NCBI RefSeq assembly: GCF_013370205.1
Contig: NZ_JABWGV010000001.1
Location: 1-64,000, forward strand
Reading direction: 5' to 3'
DNA: 64,000 bases
From: Qipengyuania atrilutea
GTDB taxonomy: Bacteria; Pseudomonadota; Alphaproteobacteria; Sphingomonadales; Sphingomonadaceae
Below the pieces are notes generated by a model. The model did no database searches, was not told where the DNA came from, and worked only from the letters and a program-made list of their open reading frames with translations. Both the position numbers and the translations under genes were made by a program. This document shows positions 37,059 to 46,430 of the stretch, piece by piece. Each line of letters begins with the position of its first letter. Within the stretch, counting starts at the first letter, position 1.

Positions 37059-37930
37059 CCCAGTTTCGCCCTTGTCTGCGCAAAGCCGGCGACCGGCGCT
37101 TCGAACGCGAACAAACTTCCGGCAGCGGGGTATTTTTCCATATCGGCAGGCTCCATGTTCTTCGTCGCGCTCGTGACGTATGCGGTTTTGAAGTCCTCTC
37201 CGCCGAACGCCATCTTGGTCACGTCGCGCGCCGGAATGTCGATTGCTATGTCGAGTTTGCCGTCCGGAGTGAAGCGGGCCACCTTCCCGCCGAGATACAG
37301 CCCGGTCCAGATGTGGTCCTCCGCATCGACGACAGGTCCGTCCGGAAAAGCGTCGGGAAAGAGTGCTCCGGTATCGGCAAAGGGTCGTGCTTCACCGACC
37401 CCGCTGCTCGAAAGGTCCGCGACCATGATTTTCTGCCCGGTGGTATCGGTGAAGTAGATGCGGTCGCCACTATGGCTGATCGCAGGGCCGTTCGTGATTT
37501 TGATGCCGCTGGGGCCAGCAGGCCGGATGTCGCCGCGATCAAACACGTAGAACCTGCCCGAAGCCTTGTTCTCGCTGTCGTCCATCGAGCCGAACCAGAC
37601 GCGGCCCCAGGGATCGGTGCAGGCATCGTTCAAGCGGTTGGCCGCCGGCTCTCCCGGAACGTCAGCCAGTTTTTGGAACTGGTTCCCGGACGGATCGAAC
37701 GTGTACAGCCCGTTCTGCAATCCGCAGAGAAGTGCGCCGCCTTCCGCCGGAATTGCCCAGCCGATCTGGCCGGGCGCTTCGCTGAACGAGTTGCTGCCCG
37801 TTGCCGGGTCGTAGTGCCACAGCCGGTGCCGCTTTATATCGACAAACCACACGACTTCGCGTGCCGCATCCCACAGAACGCCTTCGCCGAGTTTCGCGTC
37901 GGCGTCCAATACCCTGCGGACTTCGCTCAT
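37055..37930 (-). CDS. xylC: SMP-30/gluconolactonase family protein, probable xylonolactonase
   Basis: The protein has 291 residues. The SMP-30 fold is shown by LGEGVLWDAAREVVWFVDIKR, ANRLNDACTDPWGRVWFGSM and SHSGDRIYFTDT, with metal ligands expected at the first Glu and the Asn and Asp of these motifs. The gene follows directly on a xylose dehydrogenase homologue (TGATG overlap), so hydrolysis of xylonolactone to xylonate is likely. No signal peptide is seen: it is cytoplasmic. Symbol is by context and similarity. Confidence 0.88.
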   Translation of the reverse strand: MSEVRRVLDADAKLGEGVLWDAAREVVWFVDIKRHRLWHYDPATGSNSFSEAPGQIGWAIPAEGGALLCGLQNGLYTFDPSGNQFQKLADVPGEPAANRLNDACTDPWGRVWFGSMDDSENKASGRFYVFDRGDIRPAGPSGIKITNGPAISHSGDRIYFTDTTGQKIMVADLSSSGVGEARPFADTGALFPDAFPDGPVVDAEDHIWTGLYLGGKVARFTPDGKLDIAIDIPARDVTKMAFGGEDFKTAYVTSATKNMEPADMEKYPAAGSLFAFEAPVAGFAQTRAKLG

Positions 37931-38712
37931 CAGCGCCACCCTCCGTCGATCCAGTAACTGTGCGAGGTGCAGTAGCGCGCATCGTCCGATGCGAGGAACA
38001 TGACCAGCGCCGCGACGTCGACCGGCTGGATGCGTCCGTCGAGACACTGCGCGGCGACGATTTCCGCTTCGCCTTCCGGCGTGTACCATTTCATCTGCCG
38101 CGGCGTTTGCACATTGCCCGGAATGACGGTGTTCACGCGAATGTTGTCGCGTCCGAGTTCGCGCGCGAGGCTGCGCGTCAGCCCCTCGATCGCCGCCTTG
38201 GCGGTCTGGTAGATGGCGAGATCGGGCAGGCCGAGATGCCAGCTGATCGATCCCATGTTGACGATCGAGCCGCCGCCCGCATCGCGCATCGCCTGCGTCA
38301 CCGCCTTCGCCGCGAAGAACTGATGCTTTAGGTTCACCTGCATGCACTTGTCCCAGTAATCGCTAGTGACTTCGTCGACCTTGTGGCGGTCGTCGTTCGC
38401 CGCATTGTTGACGAGTACGTCGCATCCGCCGAGCCGTTCGATCAATCCGCCGATCTTGGCCGCATAATCGTCGCTGTCGGTGATGTCGCAGCGCTGGAAG
38501 ATGGGCGGCACCTCGGCGCCGGACATCCGGTTCACGAGGTCGCTTCCGGCATCTTCGAGAAGATCGACGAACGCAACTGCAGCGCCCTGCCGCACGAAGC
38601 CTTCGACGATACCCTCGCCGATACCCGAAGCACCGCCGCTGACGATGACCTTGCGCCCTTCAAGGCTTGGGTAAATTGCAGAATGCGCGGCAGTATCGCC
38701 AGATTGGCTCAT
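37930..38712 (-). CDS. xylB: NAD-dependent D-xylose 1-dehydrogenase (SDR family)
   Basis: The protein has 260 residues from the ATG at 38712. The SDR signature is complete: the cofactor loop VSGGASGIG, NNAANDDRHK, the catalytic Ser in NMGSISWHLG and the Tyr-Lys pair in YQTAKAA. The C-terminal region KWYTPEGEAEIVAAQC closely resembles Caulobacter XylB. The enzyme oxidises D-xylose to xylonolactone, the first step of the Weimberg/Dahms routes. It heads the operon xylB-xylC-SASA-GH5, divergent from GH43 across operator copy C. Later pathway genes are not in the window. Confidence 0.92.
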   Translation of the reverse strand: MSQSGDTAAHSAIYPSLEGRKVIVSGGASGIGEGIVEGFVRQGAAVAFVDLLEDAGSDLVNRMSGAEVPPIFQRCDITDSDDYAAKIGGLIERLGGCDVLVNNAANDDRHKVDEVTSDYWDKCMQVNLKHQFFAAKAVTQAMRDAGGGSIVNMGSISWHLGLPDLAIYQTAKAAIEGLTRSLARELGRDNIRVNTVIPGNVQTPRQMKWYTPEGEAEIVAAQCLDGRIQPVDVAALVMFLASDDARYCTSHSYWIDGGWR

Positions 38713-38858
38713 CAAAGCTGGTATCCTCGTCCCATCTCGCGTCGCCGCAGGTTAAGTCCGGCGATCGCACCTTCAGATCTTTCCGCTCCGGCCGCGAAAG
38801 CCCGTATCTGGCAGGCTTGTTGAAAAACGCGGCCTCTGCTGGCACTTGCCCTTGTTCG

Positions 38859-38872
38859 TGATAGCGCTACCA
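38859..38872. promoter_or_regulatory. LacI-type operator, copy C
   Basis: TGATAGCGCTACCA lies between divergent xylB and GH43. A TTGCCC at 38846-38851 and the overlapping TACCAT (38868-38873) could form the GH43 promoter, with the operator filling the spacer. Confidence 0.8.
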
Positions 38873-38925
38873 TAGAAAAGCAAGGGTAACGCGACAAGCC
38901 CAAAGAGGAAGAGGGACATATCATC

Positions 38926-40572
38926 ATGCATTTACGGCGCAATCTTTTGTTGGGACTTTGTCTTGCAGGTCTCGCGGGAAGCCCGCTGATAGCGGCACCG
39001 ACGGCGAGTTTTGACTATCTCGAGTATCGCGCCGCCAACCCGCAGGACGCTCCTTCGGACGAGACATACCGCAATCCCGTTATCCCCGGCTTTCATCCCG
39101 ATCCCTCGATCGTGCGCGTGCGCGACGACTTCTATGCAGTGACGTCGACCTTCAGCTGGTTCCCGGGCCTGCCAATTCTGCACAGCACGGATCTCGTGAA
39201 CTGGCGGCAGATCGGCAACGCCATCGACCGGCCCGGTCAGGTTGATTTCTCCGGCCTCGGCACGAACCGAGGGCTGTTCGCGCCTGCGATCACCTATCAC
39301 GACGGGCGCTTCTGGATCGTCAACACCTGCATTGAGTGCGGCGACAACTTCGTCATTACGGCCGGAGACCCTGCCGGTCCTTGGAGCGATCCGGTCTGGC
39401 TCGACTTCGGCGGGATCGATCCTTCGCTGTACTTCGCCGAGGACGGAACGACGTGGATCGCCTATAACGACGCTCCTCCGGGCGAGCCGCTGTACGAAGG
39501 GCATCGCGCGATCTGGCTCCAGCAATTCGATGCCGAGAAGATGCAGGTCATGCCTCAGCGGACGCTGCTGGTGAACGGGGGCGTCGATCTCTCGGCAGAG
39601 CCGGTCTGGGCGGAAGGTCCGCATATCTACAAGGTCGGTGACTGGTATTACCTACTGACCGCTGAAGGCGGCACGGCGGATCAGCACTCGCAGACGATCT
39701 ACCGCTCACGCGAATTGCAGGGTCCGTACGAGCCCGGTCCGTTCAACCCGATCCTAACGCAGCGCGACCTGCCGGCGGACCGTCCCGACCGCGTCGAAGC
39801 GACGGGCCATGCGGATATCGTCAAGCTGGACGATGGCAGTTGGTGGGGCCTGTTTCTCGCGACACGGCCCTTCGAGGGCCAGTCGACCCTCCTTGGCAGG
39901 GAGACTTTTCTGCTGCCGCTCGAATGGGTAGACGGTTTTCCCCGTTTTCTGGATCGGGGCGAGCCGGTTCCGATGGTGGCTCCGCGCCCCCCGCTACCGC
40001 AATCGAAGCGGGTAAGTTACGCGAACTGGCGCGACGATTTCAGCGAACCGCTCGGCGACGAGTGGATCGGTCTCCGCACGCCCGGACAAGTGCAGAACCG
40101 TATCCTCTCGGACGGAGAACTGGTCCTGATCGGCGGCGAGGATGCTGCCGGCAGCCTCGGCAAACCGTCCTTCGTCGGCCAGCGACTACGCCACCACAAT
40201 GCCGACTTCACGACTTCGGTCGATTTTGCGCCGTCGGGCGAGGGCGACTTCGCCGGCCTGCTCGCCTTCATGGACGAGGCGCATTTCCTCGCGGCCGGGA
40301 TTGAGGGTGACCGGCTGGTCATCAGACGGCGCACCGATCCGAGCGAGGACGAGCGGGGTGAGTTGGTTGCCGAGCAGCCTCTTTCGGGCACGGGACCGGT
40401 CGAACTGAAACTGGCGCTACGGGGCGGAGAAGCCCGCGTGTCCTGGCGTCAGGCGGGGCGGGGTGCATGGCGCGAGCTTGGCGGGGCCGTGAATGTCGAG
40501 CCGCTGGCTTCGGTCCATGCGGGCCTGTTTACCGGCCTGGTCGTGGGACCCTACGTCTACTCGCAACCTTAG
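38926..40572 (+). CDS. GH43 beta-xylosidase/alpha-L-arabinofuranosidase
   Basis: The protein has 548 residues with a Sec signal (LLLGLCLAGLAGSPLIAA). The five-bladed propeller has the base D59 in GFHPDPSI, the pKa-modulating D165 in GGIDPSLYF and the acid E230 in WAEGPHIYK. From about residue 365 a concanavalin-like C-domain follows (DDFSEPLGDEW), as in the xylosidase-type members. It would remove xylose or arabinose from xylo-oligosaccharides in the periplasm. A 9-bp hairpin separates it from the convergent GH3 gene. Confidence 0.94.
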   Translation: MHLRRNLLLGLCLAGLAGSPLIAAPTASFDYLEYRAANPQDAPSDETYRNPVIPGFHPDPSIVRVRDDFYAVTSTFSWFPGLPILHSTDLVNWRQIGNAIDRPGQVDFSGLGTNRGLFAPAITYHDGRFWIVNTCIECGDNFVITAGDPAGPWSDPVWLDFGGIDPSLYFAEDGTTWIAYNDAPPGEPLYEGHRAIWLQQFDAEKMQVMPQRTLLVNGGVDLSAEPVWAEGPHIYKVGDWYYLLTAEGGTADQHSQTIYRSRELQGPYEPGPFNPILTQRDLPADRPDRVEATGHADIVKLDDGSWWGLFLATRPFEGQSTLLGRETFLLPLEWVDGFPRFLDRGEPVPMVAPRPPLPQSKRVSYANWRDDFSEPLGDEWIGLRTPGQVQNRILSDGELVLIGGEDAAGSLGKPSFVGQRLRHHNADFTTSVDFAPSGEGDFAGLLAFMDEAHFLAAGIEGDRLVIRRRTDPSEDERGELVAEQPLSGTGPVELKLALRGGEARVSWRQAGRGAWRELGGAVNVEPLASVHAGLFTGLVVGPYVYSQP

Positions 40573-40585
40573 TATGCGAACGAGA

Positions 40586-40614
40586 GGGCGGGGGCACTTC
40601 GCAAACCCCCGCCC
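40586..40614. terminator. Hairpin between convergent GH43 and GH3 genes
   Basis: A perfect 9-bp stem GGGCGGGGG/CCCCCGCCC with an 11-nt loop, without a T-tract on either side. It is placed where a bidirectional 3'-end structure is expected. Confidence 0.6.
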
Positions 40615-40621
40615 GCTTACC

Positions 40622-43144
40622 TTAGGTACAGGGTAGCACCATTTCGGCATCCATTCCGAGGCGCACTTCGCCGATCGCGAAGTCGGTCGTGCCTTCGGTA
40701 TTAAGGACGAATGGCTGGGTCAGCGAAGTTACGTCCGCGCCTTTAGAGCGCAAACATTTGAGCGGTATACCGTAGCGCACGAAGTCGCCGGTCGCTTCCA
40801 TGTCGAACGACGCAAAGCCTTCGCTGCCCGGTCCGATCGCTCCGATTTGCGCGCTGTCAGGCGCATCCCAGACTTTCATCATGACGAGCAGCAAGATGTC
40901 GGCATTCGTCTCGCGGTCGATATCGACCGGCTCGAAATTGCGCAGTTGGACGCTCGACGGACCGCCGCTGATGGTGAAACGGCGAGCGCCTTCCTGCACT
41001 ACGAAGTTCTCCGCCGTGACGCGCGCTCTGCCGTTCAGCGCTTCGGCGGGTACTGTCGTGATGCGGGTCTGATCGCCTTCCTGACCTGCGCCGACGAGCA
41101 ACGACCAGCGCGCTGCCGGTGCGCCGTTGCCGAACCACAGGCGGCTGTCTCCGGCGAGTTCGGCGGTGTCGAGTTCAGGCAGTTCGGTCCAATTTTGCGC
41201 ACCATTGCCATAGGTCAGCCCGTAGCCGTAATCGAACAGCGTGCCGTCGCTCATTTGCGCGGTCCGCGGCCAAGCGGCGGGCAATTTGCCGGTAAAATCG
41301 TAGCGCGGCTCGCCGGTCTCGTCGCCGACGAGCACGTCGGCAATACCGCCGCCCTCGCTGCCGGGCAGCCACGCGACGACGAACGCATCGGCGTCATTCA
41401 GCGCGGGATTAACGTAGAGGGGCCTGCCCGTGATCATCAAAGCGATTACCGGAATGCCTTTCGCCTTAAGTTCCCTCATCGTCACGAACGGAGCGGTGAG
41501 TTCGGGATCGAGCGCGAGCGAGGCGCGGTCGCCCTGGAACTCGGCATAGGGCGTTTCACCGAAGACGACCACGGCGGCGTCGGGCCGCTGGCTGAAGCTG
41601 CCGTCAGGCGAAAGCTCCGCAGTGCCGCCAGCGGCTGACACGGCGTTTTGCAAGCCCCCGTAGATCGAGGTCGCGCCGGGGAAGTTGCTGTTGTCGATGC
41701 CCGTACCTTGCCAGCTCAAGGTCCAGCCGCCCGACTGGCGTGCGATGTCGTCCGCCCCTTGACCTGCCACAAGCAGACGACCGCCAGGTGCTAGGGGCAG
41801 TACGCCCTGGTTCTTGAGCAGCACGAGCGACTTCCGCACCGCCTCGCGCGCCACCGCGCGGTGTTCGGGCGCACCGAGAAGCTCGTACTGGCCGGAGTAT
41901 GGCCGCTCCGAAGGTTTGCCCGCTTCGAACAATCCCAGCCGGCCTTTGACGCGAAGGATCTGTCGCACGGCTTCGTCGATCCGCTCCATCGGGATCGTCC
42001 CGGCGCGTGCGCGAGCGAGCAGATCTTCGTAGATCGGCTTCCAGGTATCGGGTGCCATATACATGTCGATCCCGGCCATCAGCGCCTGCGGGCAGCTTTC
42101 GTTGGTGCAGCCAGCGACCTGTCCGTGCGCGTTCCAGTCGGACACGACGAAGCCGCCAAAATCCATCCGGTCCTTGAGCACGTCGGTGACGAGCGACTTG
42201 TTGCCGGTCATCTTCTCGCCCTGCCAGCTCGAGAAGCTGACCATGACCGTCGAGACGCCCTCTGCGATGGCGGGGCCGTAGGGCACGCCGTGAATGTCGC
42301 GCAGTTCTTCTTCGCTGATCGAGCTGTCGCCCTGATCGACGCCGTTATCGGTTCCACCATCCGCTAGGAAGTGCTTGGTCGAGGCGATGACGTAGGGACC
42401 GGCGAGCAGATTGTCATTGGTCGGCGGACCCTGCAGCCCGCGCACCATCGCGCCGACATAGGATGCGACGAGTTCGGGATTGGAGGAATACCCCTCGTAT
42501 GCGCGGCCCCAGCGGAAGTCCTGCGGCACTGCGACGGTCGGAGCGAAGGTCCATTCCTGCCCGGTTACGCGGATTTCCTTTGCGGTAACTGCACCGATTT
42601 TCTCGATGAGGTCCGCATCACGCATAGCGCCAAGGCCGATATTGTGCGGGAAGATGGTCGCGCCCACGATGTTGGAGTGGCCGTGCACCGCGTCCGTACC
42701 CCAGACGAGCGGGATGCCCACGCCGCCGTCCGACGTGTCGACCGAAGCCTCGTAGAATGCATCAGCTGCTTCAAGCCAGTCGGGCGCGGGGGCCAGGTCG
42801 TTGCCGCCGGGTCCACTGTTTCCTCCGACGAGGATTGAACCCAGATTGTATTGCTTCACGTCTTCCGGAGTGACGCAGCACAGGTCAGCCTGGACGAGTT
42901 GCCCGATCTTCTCTTCGAGGGTCATCTTTGCAAGAAGGTCCGCGATACGCGCTTCGTCGTCCGCCTGAAGCGGTACCGGGTATTCGTATGATGGCCAGAT
43001 CTCGGGATTTGCTACGCCCGCCTGGCGCGGAGCAGGATCGGCAGACCGCACCGATTGCGTGTCGTTGATGTCTGTCGTGGCGCATGCAGTGAGTGCCGCG
43101 CTCGCACACAGGCTAGCGAAAACGGATTTGGTCCAGCGTTTCAT
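40622..43144 (-). CDS. GH3 exo-beta-glucanase/xylosidase-type lipoprotein
   Basis: The protein has 840 residues. The lipobox LTAC gives Cys21. The GH3 barrel contains STKHFLADGGT and the nucleophile D336 in VVSDWNAHG, followed by the C-domain (VVVFGETPYAEFQG). From about residue 690 there is an extra beta-rich C-terminal domain of the type seen in ExoP-like exo-glucanases. It differs clearly from the SDY paralogues at 26-31 kb. Likely substrates are beta-1,4 or beta-1,3 gluco- or xylo-oligosaccharides. It is divergent from another GH3 gene across operator copy D. Confidence 0.93.
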   Translation of the reverse strand: MKRWTKSVFASLCASAALTACATTDINDTQSVRSADPAPRQAGVANPEIWPSYEYPVPLQADDEARIADLLAKMTLEEKIGQLVQADLCCVTPEDVKQYNLGSILVGGNSGPGGNDLAPAPDWLEAADAFYEASVDTSDGGVGIPLVWGTDAVHGHSNIVGATIFPHNIGLGAMRDADLIEKIGAVTAKEIRVTGQEWTFAPTVAVPQDFRWGRAYEGYSSNPELVASYVGAMVRGLQGPPTNDNLLAGPYVIASTKHFLADGGTDNGVDQGDSSISEEELRDIHGVPYGPAIAEGVSTVMVSFSSWQGEKMTGNKSLVTDVLKDRMDFGGFVVSDWNAHGQVAGCTNESCPQALMAGIDMYMAPDTWKPIYEDLLARARAGTIPMERIDEAVRQILRVKGRLGLFEAGKPSERPYSGQYELLGAPEHRAVAREAVRKSLVLLKNQGVLPLAPGGRLLVAGQGADDIARQSGGWTLSWQGTGIDNSNFPGATSIYGGLQNAVSAAGGTAELSPDGSFSQRPDAAVVVFGETPYAEFQGDRASLALDPELTAPFVTMRELKAKGIPVIALMITGRPLYVNPALNDADAFVVAWLPGSEGGGIADVLVGDETGEPRYDFTGKLPAAWPRTAQMSDGTLFDYGYGLTYGNGAQNWTELPELDTAELAGDSRLWFGNGAPAARWSLLVGAGQEGDQTRITTVPAEALNGRARVTAENFVVQEGARRFTISGGPSSVQLRNFEPVDIDRETNADILLLVMMKVWDAPDSAQIGAIGPGSEGFASFDMEATGDFVRYGIPLKCLRSKGADVTSLTQPFVLNTEGTTDFAIGEVRLGMDAEMVLPCT

Positions 43145-43194
43145 TTTCTCTCCCGGTCGGCCTTGCGAAAGTCCGATTATCCTGCCTCACGAAT

Positions 43195-43208
43195 TGTGAG
43201 CGCTATCA
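43195..43208. promoter_or_regulatory. LacI-type operator, copy D
   Basis: TGTGAGCGCTATCA lies between the two divergent GH3 genes. It keeps the central AGCGCT and the outer TG...CA of the other three sites, with one change in the left arm. The TATCAT at its right edge again resembles a -10 box. Confidence 0.75.
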
Positions 43209-43331
43209 TGTTGGTATTGGCACGCAGGAAGCGAGTCAATTGCCTAGAGCTTGCACTCTACATCATGCATGCGGTAGCAAAGGTGAGACAAAGACAAAAC
43301 ACGTGAACGATCTGCGGGGAAGCAGGGACAG

Positions 43332-45653
43332 ATGGTATTACTCAGAATGGTAGCGGTAACAGCGGCTTCGGCTCTGGCGTTGAGCGCGCCGGTAGGGGTG
43401 AACGCGCAGAACGACACATCGGCGGCGAACGATGCGCAAACCGGCCAAGAGATCGAGATCGACGTACTTCTCGCGCGCATGACCCGCGAAGAGAAGATCG
43501 GTCAACTGGTGCAGCGAATGGGCGGGCGGTCCAAGGCACTCAACTCGCGTCTCGGACCGGAAGAGCTCGACCGCGTTCGCCGCGGTGAGGTCGGTTCGTA
43601 CCTCCATGTCGCCGGCGCCGATCCACTGCGCGAATTGCAACGGGTCGCCGTCGAGGAAAGTCGTCTCGGTATACCGTTGCTTTTCTCGATGGACGTGGTC
43701 CACGGTTACCGCACGATCTTTCCCGTCCCCATCGCCATGGCCGCCAGCTGGGATCCAGAAGTCGCCCGCGAGCACGCCGAGATCGCTGCGCGCGAGGCCA
43801 GTGCGGCGGGCCTTCACTGGACCTTCGCACCGATGGTTGACATCGCCCGCGATCCGCGCTGGGGCCGGATCGTCGAAGGTTCGGGCGAGGACGCCTATCT
43901 CGGCAGCCGCATGGCCGAGGCGCAGGTGCGCGGGTTTCAGGGCAGCGACCTGTCCGCGCCAGACACTATCGTCGCCGGGACCAAGCATTTCGGCGCTTAC
44001 GGCGCTGCGGAAGGCGGGCGCGACTACGCCGGAGCCGAACTGGGCGAGCGCAGCCTGCGCGAAACCTATCTCGCGCCGTTCCGCGCGGCTGCCGAGGCTG
44101 GGACGGCGAGTTACATGACTGCCTTCAATGCAGTGGACGGCGTGCCGACGACCGGTAATGCCGCGCTGCTGCGCGATATGCTGCGCGGGGAATGGGACTG
44201 GGACGGGCTGGTCCTGTCCGACTGGCGCGCAGTTGAGGAACTAATGGCGCACGGCGTCGCGGCGGATCGCAGCGGCGCGGCGGCCTTGGCTCTGCGAGCG
44301 GGCGTCGACATGGACATGGTCGCCGATATCTACGCGGACGATCTGGCCGCTGCGATCGAAGCCGATCCGTCGCTCGAACCGCTGCTCGATCAGGCGGTCC
44401 GGCGCATCCTCAAAGTTAAGCAAGACCTTGGCCTGTTCGCCGACCCCTATCGCTATCACGATACAGCGCGCGAAAAGGCGGTCATGCTGTCACCCGAACA
44501 TAGGGAGGCGGCCCGGCGCAGCGCTGCAAACTCGCTCGTATTGCTTAAGAACGAGGGCGTCTTGCCGCTCATCCGCGACGCGCAGCGGATTGCGCTTGTT
44601 GGGGCGCTTGCCGACGACGCATTGTCGCAGCTCGGCTCGTGGCGCGCGCGCGGCGAGGAAGCGGACGTGGTCACGTTAAAGGCGGCACTGGAAGCGCGGC
44701 ACGGGGGAGTGACCTACGTGCGCGGAGCCGATACCCGTTCGGACGACACCTCGGGCATCGCGGAAGCGGTTCGCGCCGCTGAAAATGCGGACGTCATCGT
44801 CGCGGCGCTGGGCGAAGATTTCGATTGGTCGGGCGAAGCGCGCAGCCGGTCCTCGCTCGAACTGCCCGGTAAACAGCGCGAACTTTTCACTGGGCTCGAA
44901 GCTACGGGGAAACCGATCGTTGTCGTGCTGATGGGCGGGCGGCCGCTCGCCATACCCGAGATTGCGGAGAGTGCGGACGCCGTTCTCGCAAGCTGGCTGC
45001 TCGGCGTCGAGGCAGGTCCGGCCATCGTCGATGCGCTCTTCGGTTTCACCAATCCGGGCGGCAAGTTGCCGGTCAGCTTTCCGCGCAGCACCGGCCAGAT
45101 TCCGGTCAATTACGACCATTTGCCGAGCGGCCGTCCTGCCGACCCTGACCTGTCGAAGGATACGGCGCGCTACATGGACGTGGAGATCACGCCGCAATAC
45201 GCCTTCGGCCACGGCCTCAGCTATTCGAGCTTCGACTACGGCGACATCCGGCTTTCCGGCGCGCGTATTCCCGCAAGCGGCGGCAGGATCGCGATTGCCG
45301 TCGATGTGACCAACAGCGGCAAGGTCGCGGGCGACGAGGTCGTCCAACTCTACGTGCGCGATCCGGTTGCGAGCGTTTCGCGCCCGGTAAAGCAGCTTCG
45401 CGGTTTCGCGCGCGTCGCGCTAGCGCCGGGCGAGCGGCGCACAGTGACTTTCACCCTCTCGCCCGAACAACTGGCGCTGTGGAATGCCGGCGGCAAGTGG
45501 GCAATCGAGCCGGGCCGGATCGAAGTGATGGTCGGTAGCGCCTCGGACGATATTCGCGCTCGGTCCGCTTTCGAAATCATCGGAGAGGGGCGGGGCCGCA
45601 TGGCGCCCGCCGCGATCCCGACGCGTGTCGAGGTTTCCGGACAAAAGCGCTGA
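43332..45653 (+). CDS. GH3 beta-glucosidase, BglX type
   Basis: The protein has 773 residues with a signal peptide ending near GVNAQ. The barrel starts REEKIGQLVQ, carries GTKHFGAYGAAEGGRDY and the nucleophile D297 in VLSDWRAVEEL. The C-domain has VIVAALGEDFDWSGEARSR, and an FnIII-like end follows (DEVVQLYVRDPVASVSRPVKQL). This is the BglX periplasmic beta-glucosidase layout. Location in the xylan locus leaves xylosidase activity possible. It ends 3 bp from the convergent sulfotransferase gene. Confidence 0.94.
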   Translation: MVLLRMVAVTAASALALSAPVGVNAQNDTSAANDAQTGQEIEIDVLLARMTREEKIGQLVQRMGGRSKALNSRLGPEELDRVRRGEVGSYLHVAGADPLRELQRVAVEESRLGIPLLFSMDVVHGYRTIFPVPIAMAASWDPEVAREHAEIAAREASAAGLHWTFAPMVDIARDPRWGRIVEGSGEDAYLGSRMAEAQVRGFQGSDLSAPDTIVAGTKHFGAYGAAEGGRDYAGAELGERSLRETYLAPFRAAAEAGTASYMTAFNAVDGVPTTGNAALLRDMLRGEWDWDGLVLSDWRAVEELMAHGVAADRSGAAALALRAGVDMDMVADIYADDLAAAIEADPSLEPLLDQAVRRILKVKQDLGLFADPYRYHDTAREKAVMLSPEHREAARRSAANSLVLLKNEGVLPLIRDAQRIALVGALADDALSQLGSWRARGEEADVVTLKAALEARHGGVTYVRGADTRSDDTSGIAEAVRAAENADVIVAALGEDFDWSGEARSRSSLELPGKQRELFTGLEATGKPIVVVLMGGRPLAIPEIAESADAVLASWLLGVEAGPAIVDALFGFTNPGGKLPVSFPRSTGQIPVNYDHLPSGRPADPDLSKDTARYMDVEITPQYAFGHGLSYSSFDYGDIRLSGARIPASGGRIAIAVDVTNSGKVAGDEVVQLYVRDPVASVSRPVKQLRGFARVALAPGERRTVTFTLSPEQLALWNAGGKWAIEPGRIEVMVGSASDDIRARSAFEIIGEGRGRMAPAAIPTRVEVSGQKR

Positions 45654-45655
45654 AG

Positions 45656-46414
45656 TTACTCGTTTTCAAGGCGGCGCCGCCACTCGCGTGTGCCGCTCTG
45701 ATCCTGTCGCTCGATGGACGGCACATCGACGCTTAACGACGGGTCGAGTTCGACCGAAAGATAGGCCGCGATGTCCGATACGGTGGCGTCAGGGTTTGCC
45801 ACGACATCTTCGTACCACACGACGAGCGGCCTAATACCCATCTCGCGGTACATCTGAGTCCAAGCGTCCTCCTGCGCGGCGAGTTCGCGTATGGCCTGCT
45901 CGACGACCGCAGCATCGTAATTCGGTTCTCTGCGCCGTTCGCTCTCTTGCTCCGCGCGCCAAATACCTCGCAGGCTGGCGCGGGCGAGCGAGATGGCGTG
46001 TGCTGCCGTATCGCGCCGGCGAAGCTGGACCACTTTGCTTTGCGCTCCGCCAGACAAGAGAAACCGCATGGCGCGCGCGAGGAGCGGCGGATTGGACCGG
46101 CCGAGCAGTTCCATCTGCAACGGAAACGCTTTCAGGCCGAAAACACCGTTCGGCGAGGTACGAGCCGGGACGACTTGTTGCCATAAGCCGAGTTGCCCTG
46201 GGGGTGAGTTGCTGACGTGGCCATATGGGCCGCTCGGTTCGAAATTCAGATATTCGAGCGGCGCGCCGAGGCAACCCGTTTCCCACAGCAAATGGCTCAG
46301 GTAGGTGCTGCCTGTGCGCGGGACGCTTGCGAGCAAATACGGCCGAGGCTTACCTTCATAAGGGGGCCAGTCGAACTTCCGCTCGTATCCGGTCGTGATA
46401 CCGTCCAGTTGCAA
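45656..46414 (-). CDS. Stf0-type sulfotransferase
   Basis: The protein has 252 residues from a TTG start preceded by GGGAG. The 5'-phosphosulfate loop is ASVPRTGSTYLSHLL near residue 30 and the 3'-phosphate region includes VVQLRRRDTAAHAISLARAS. The C-terminal IRPLVVWYEDVVANP matches Stf0-like enzymes, of which the mycobacterial trehalose 2-sulfotransferase is a known example. It would move sulfate from PAPS to a sugar or lipid hydroxyl. It lies 16 bp downstream of a Nudix gene on the same strand. No acceptor can be named. Confidence 0.85.
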   Translation of the reverse strand: MQLDGITTGYERKFDWPPYEGKPRPYLLASVPRTGSTYLSHLLWETGCLGAPLEYLNFEPSGPYGHVSNSPPGQLGLWQQVVPARTSPNGVFGLKAFPLQMELLGRSNPPLLARAMRFLLSGGAQSKVVQLRRRDTAAHAISLARASLRGIWRAEQESERRREPNYDAAVVEQAIRELAAQEDAWTQMYREMGIRPLVVWYEDVVANPDATVSDIAAYLSVELDPSLSVDVPSIERQDQSGTREWRRRLENE

Positions 46415-46430
46415 ACCGTGCTCCCGATCT

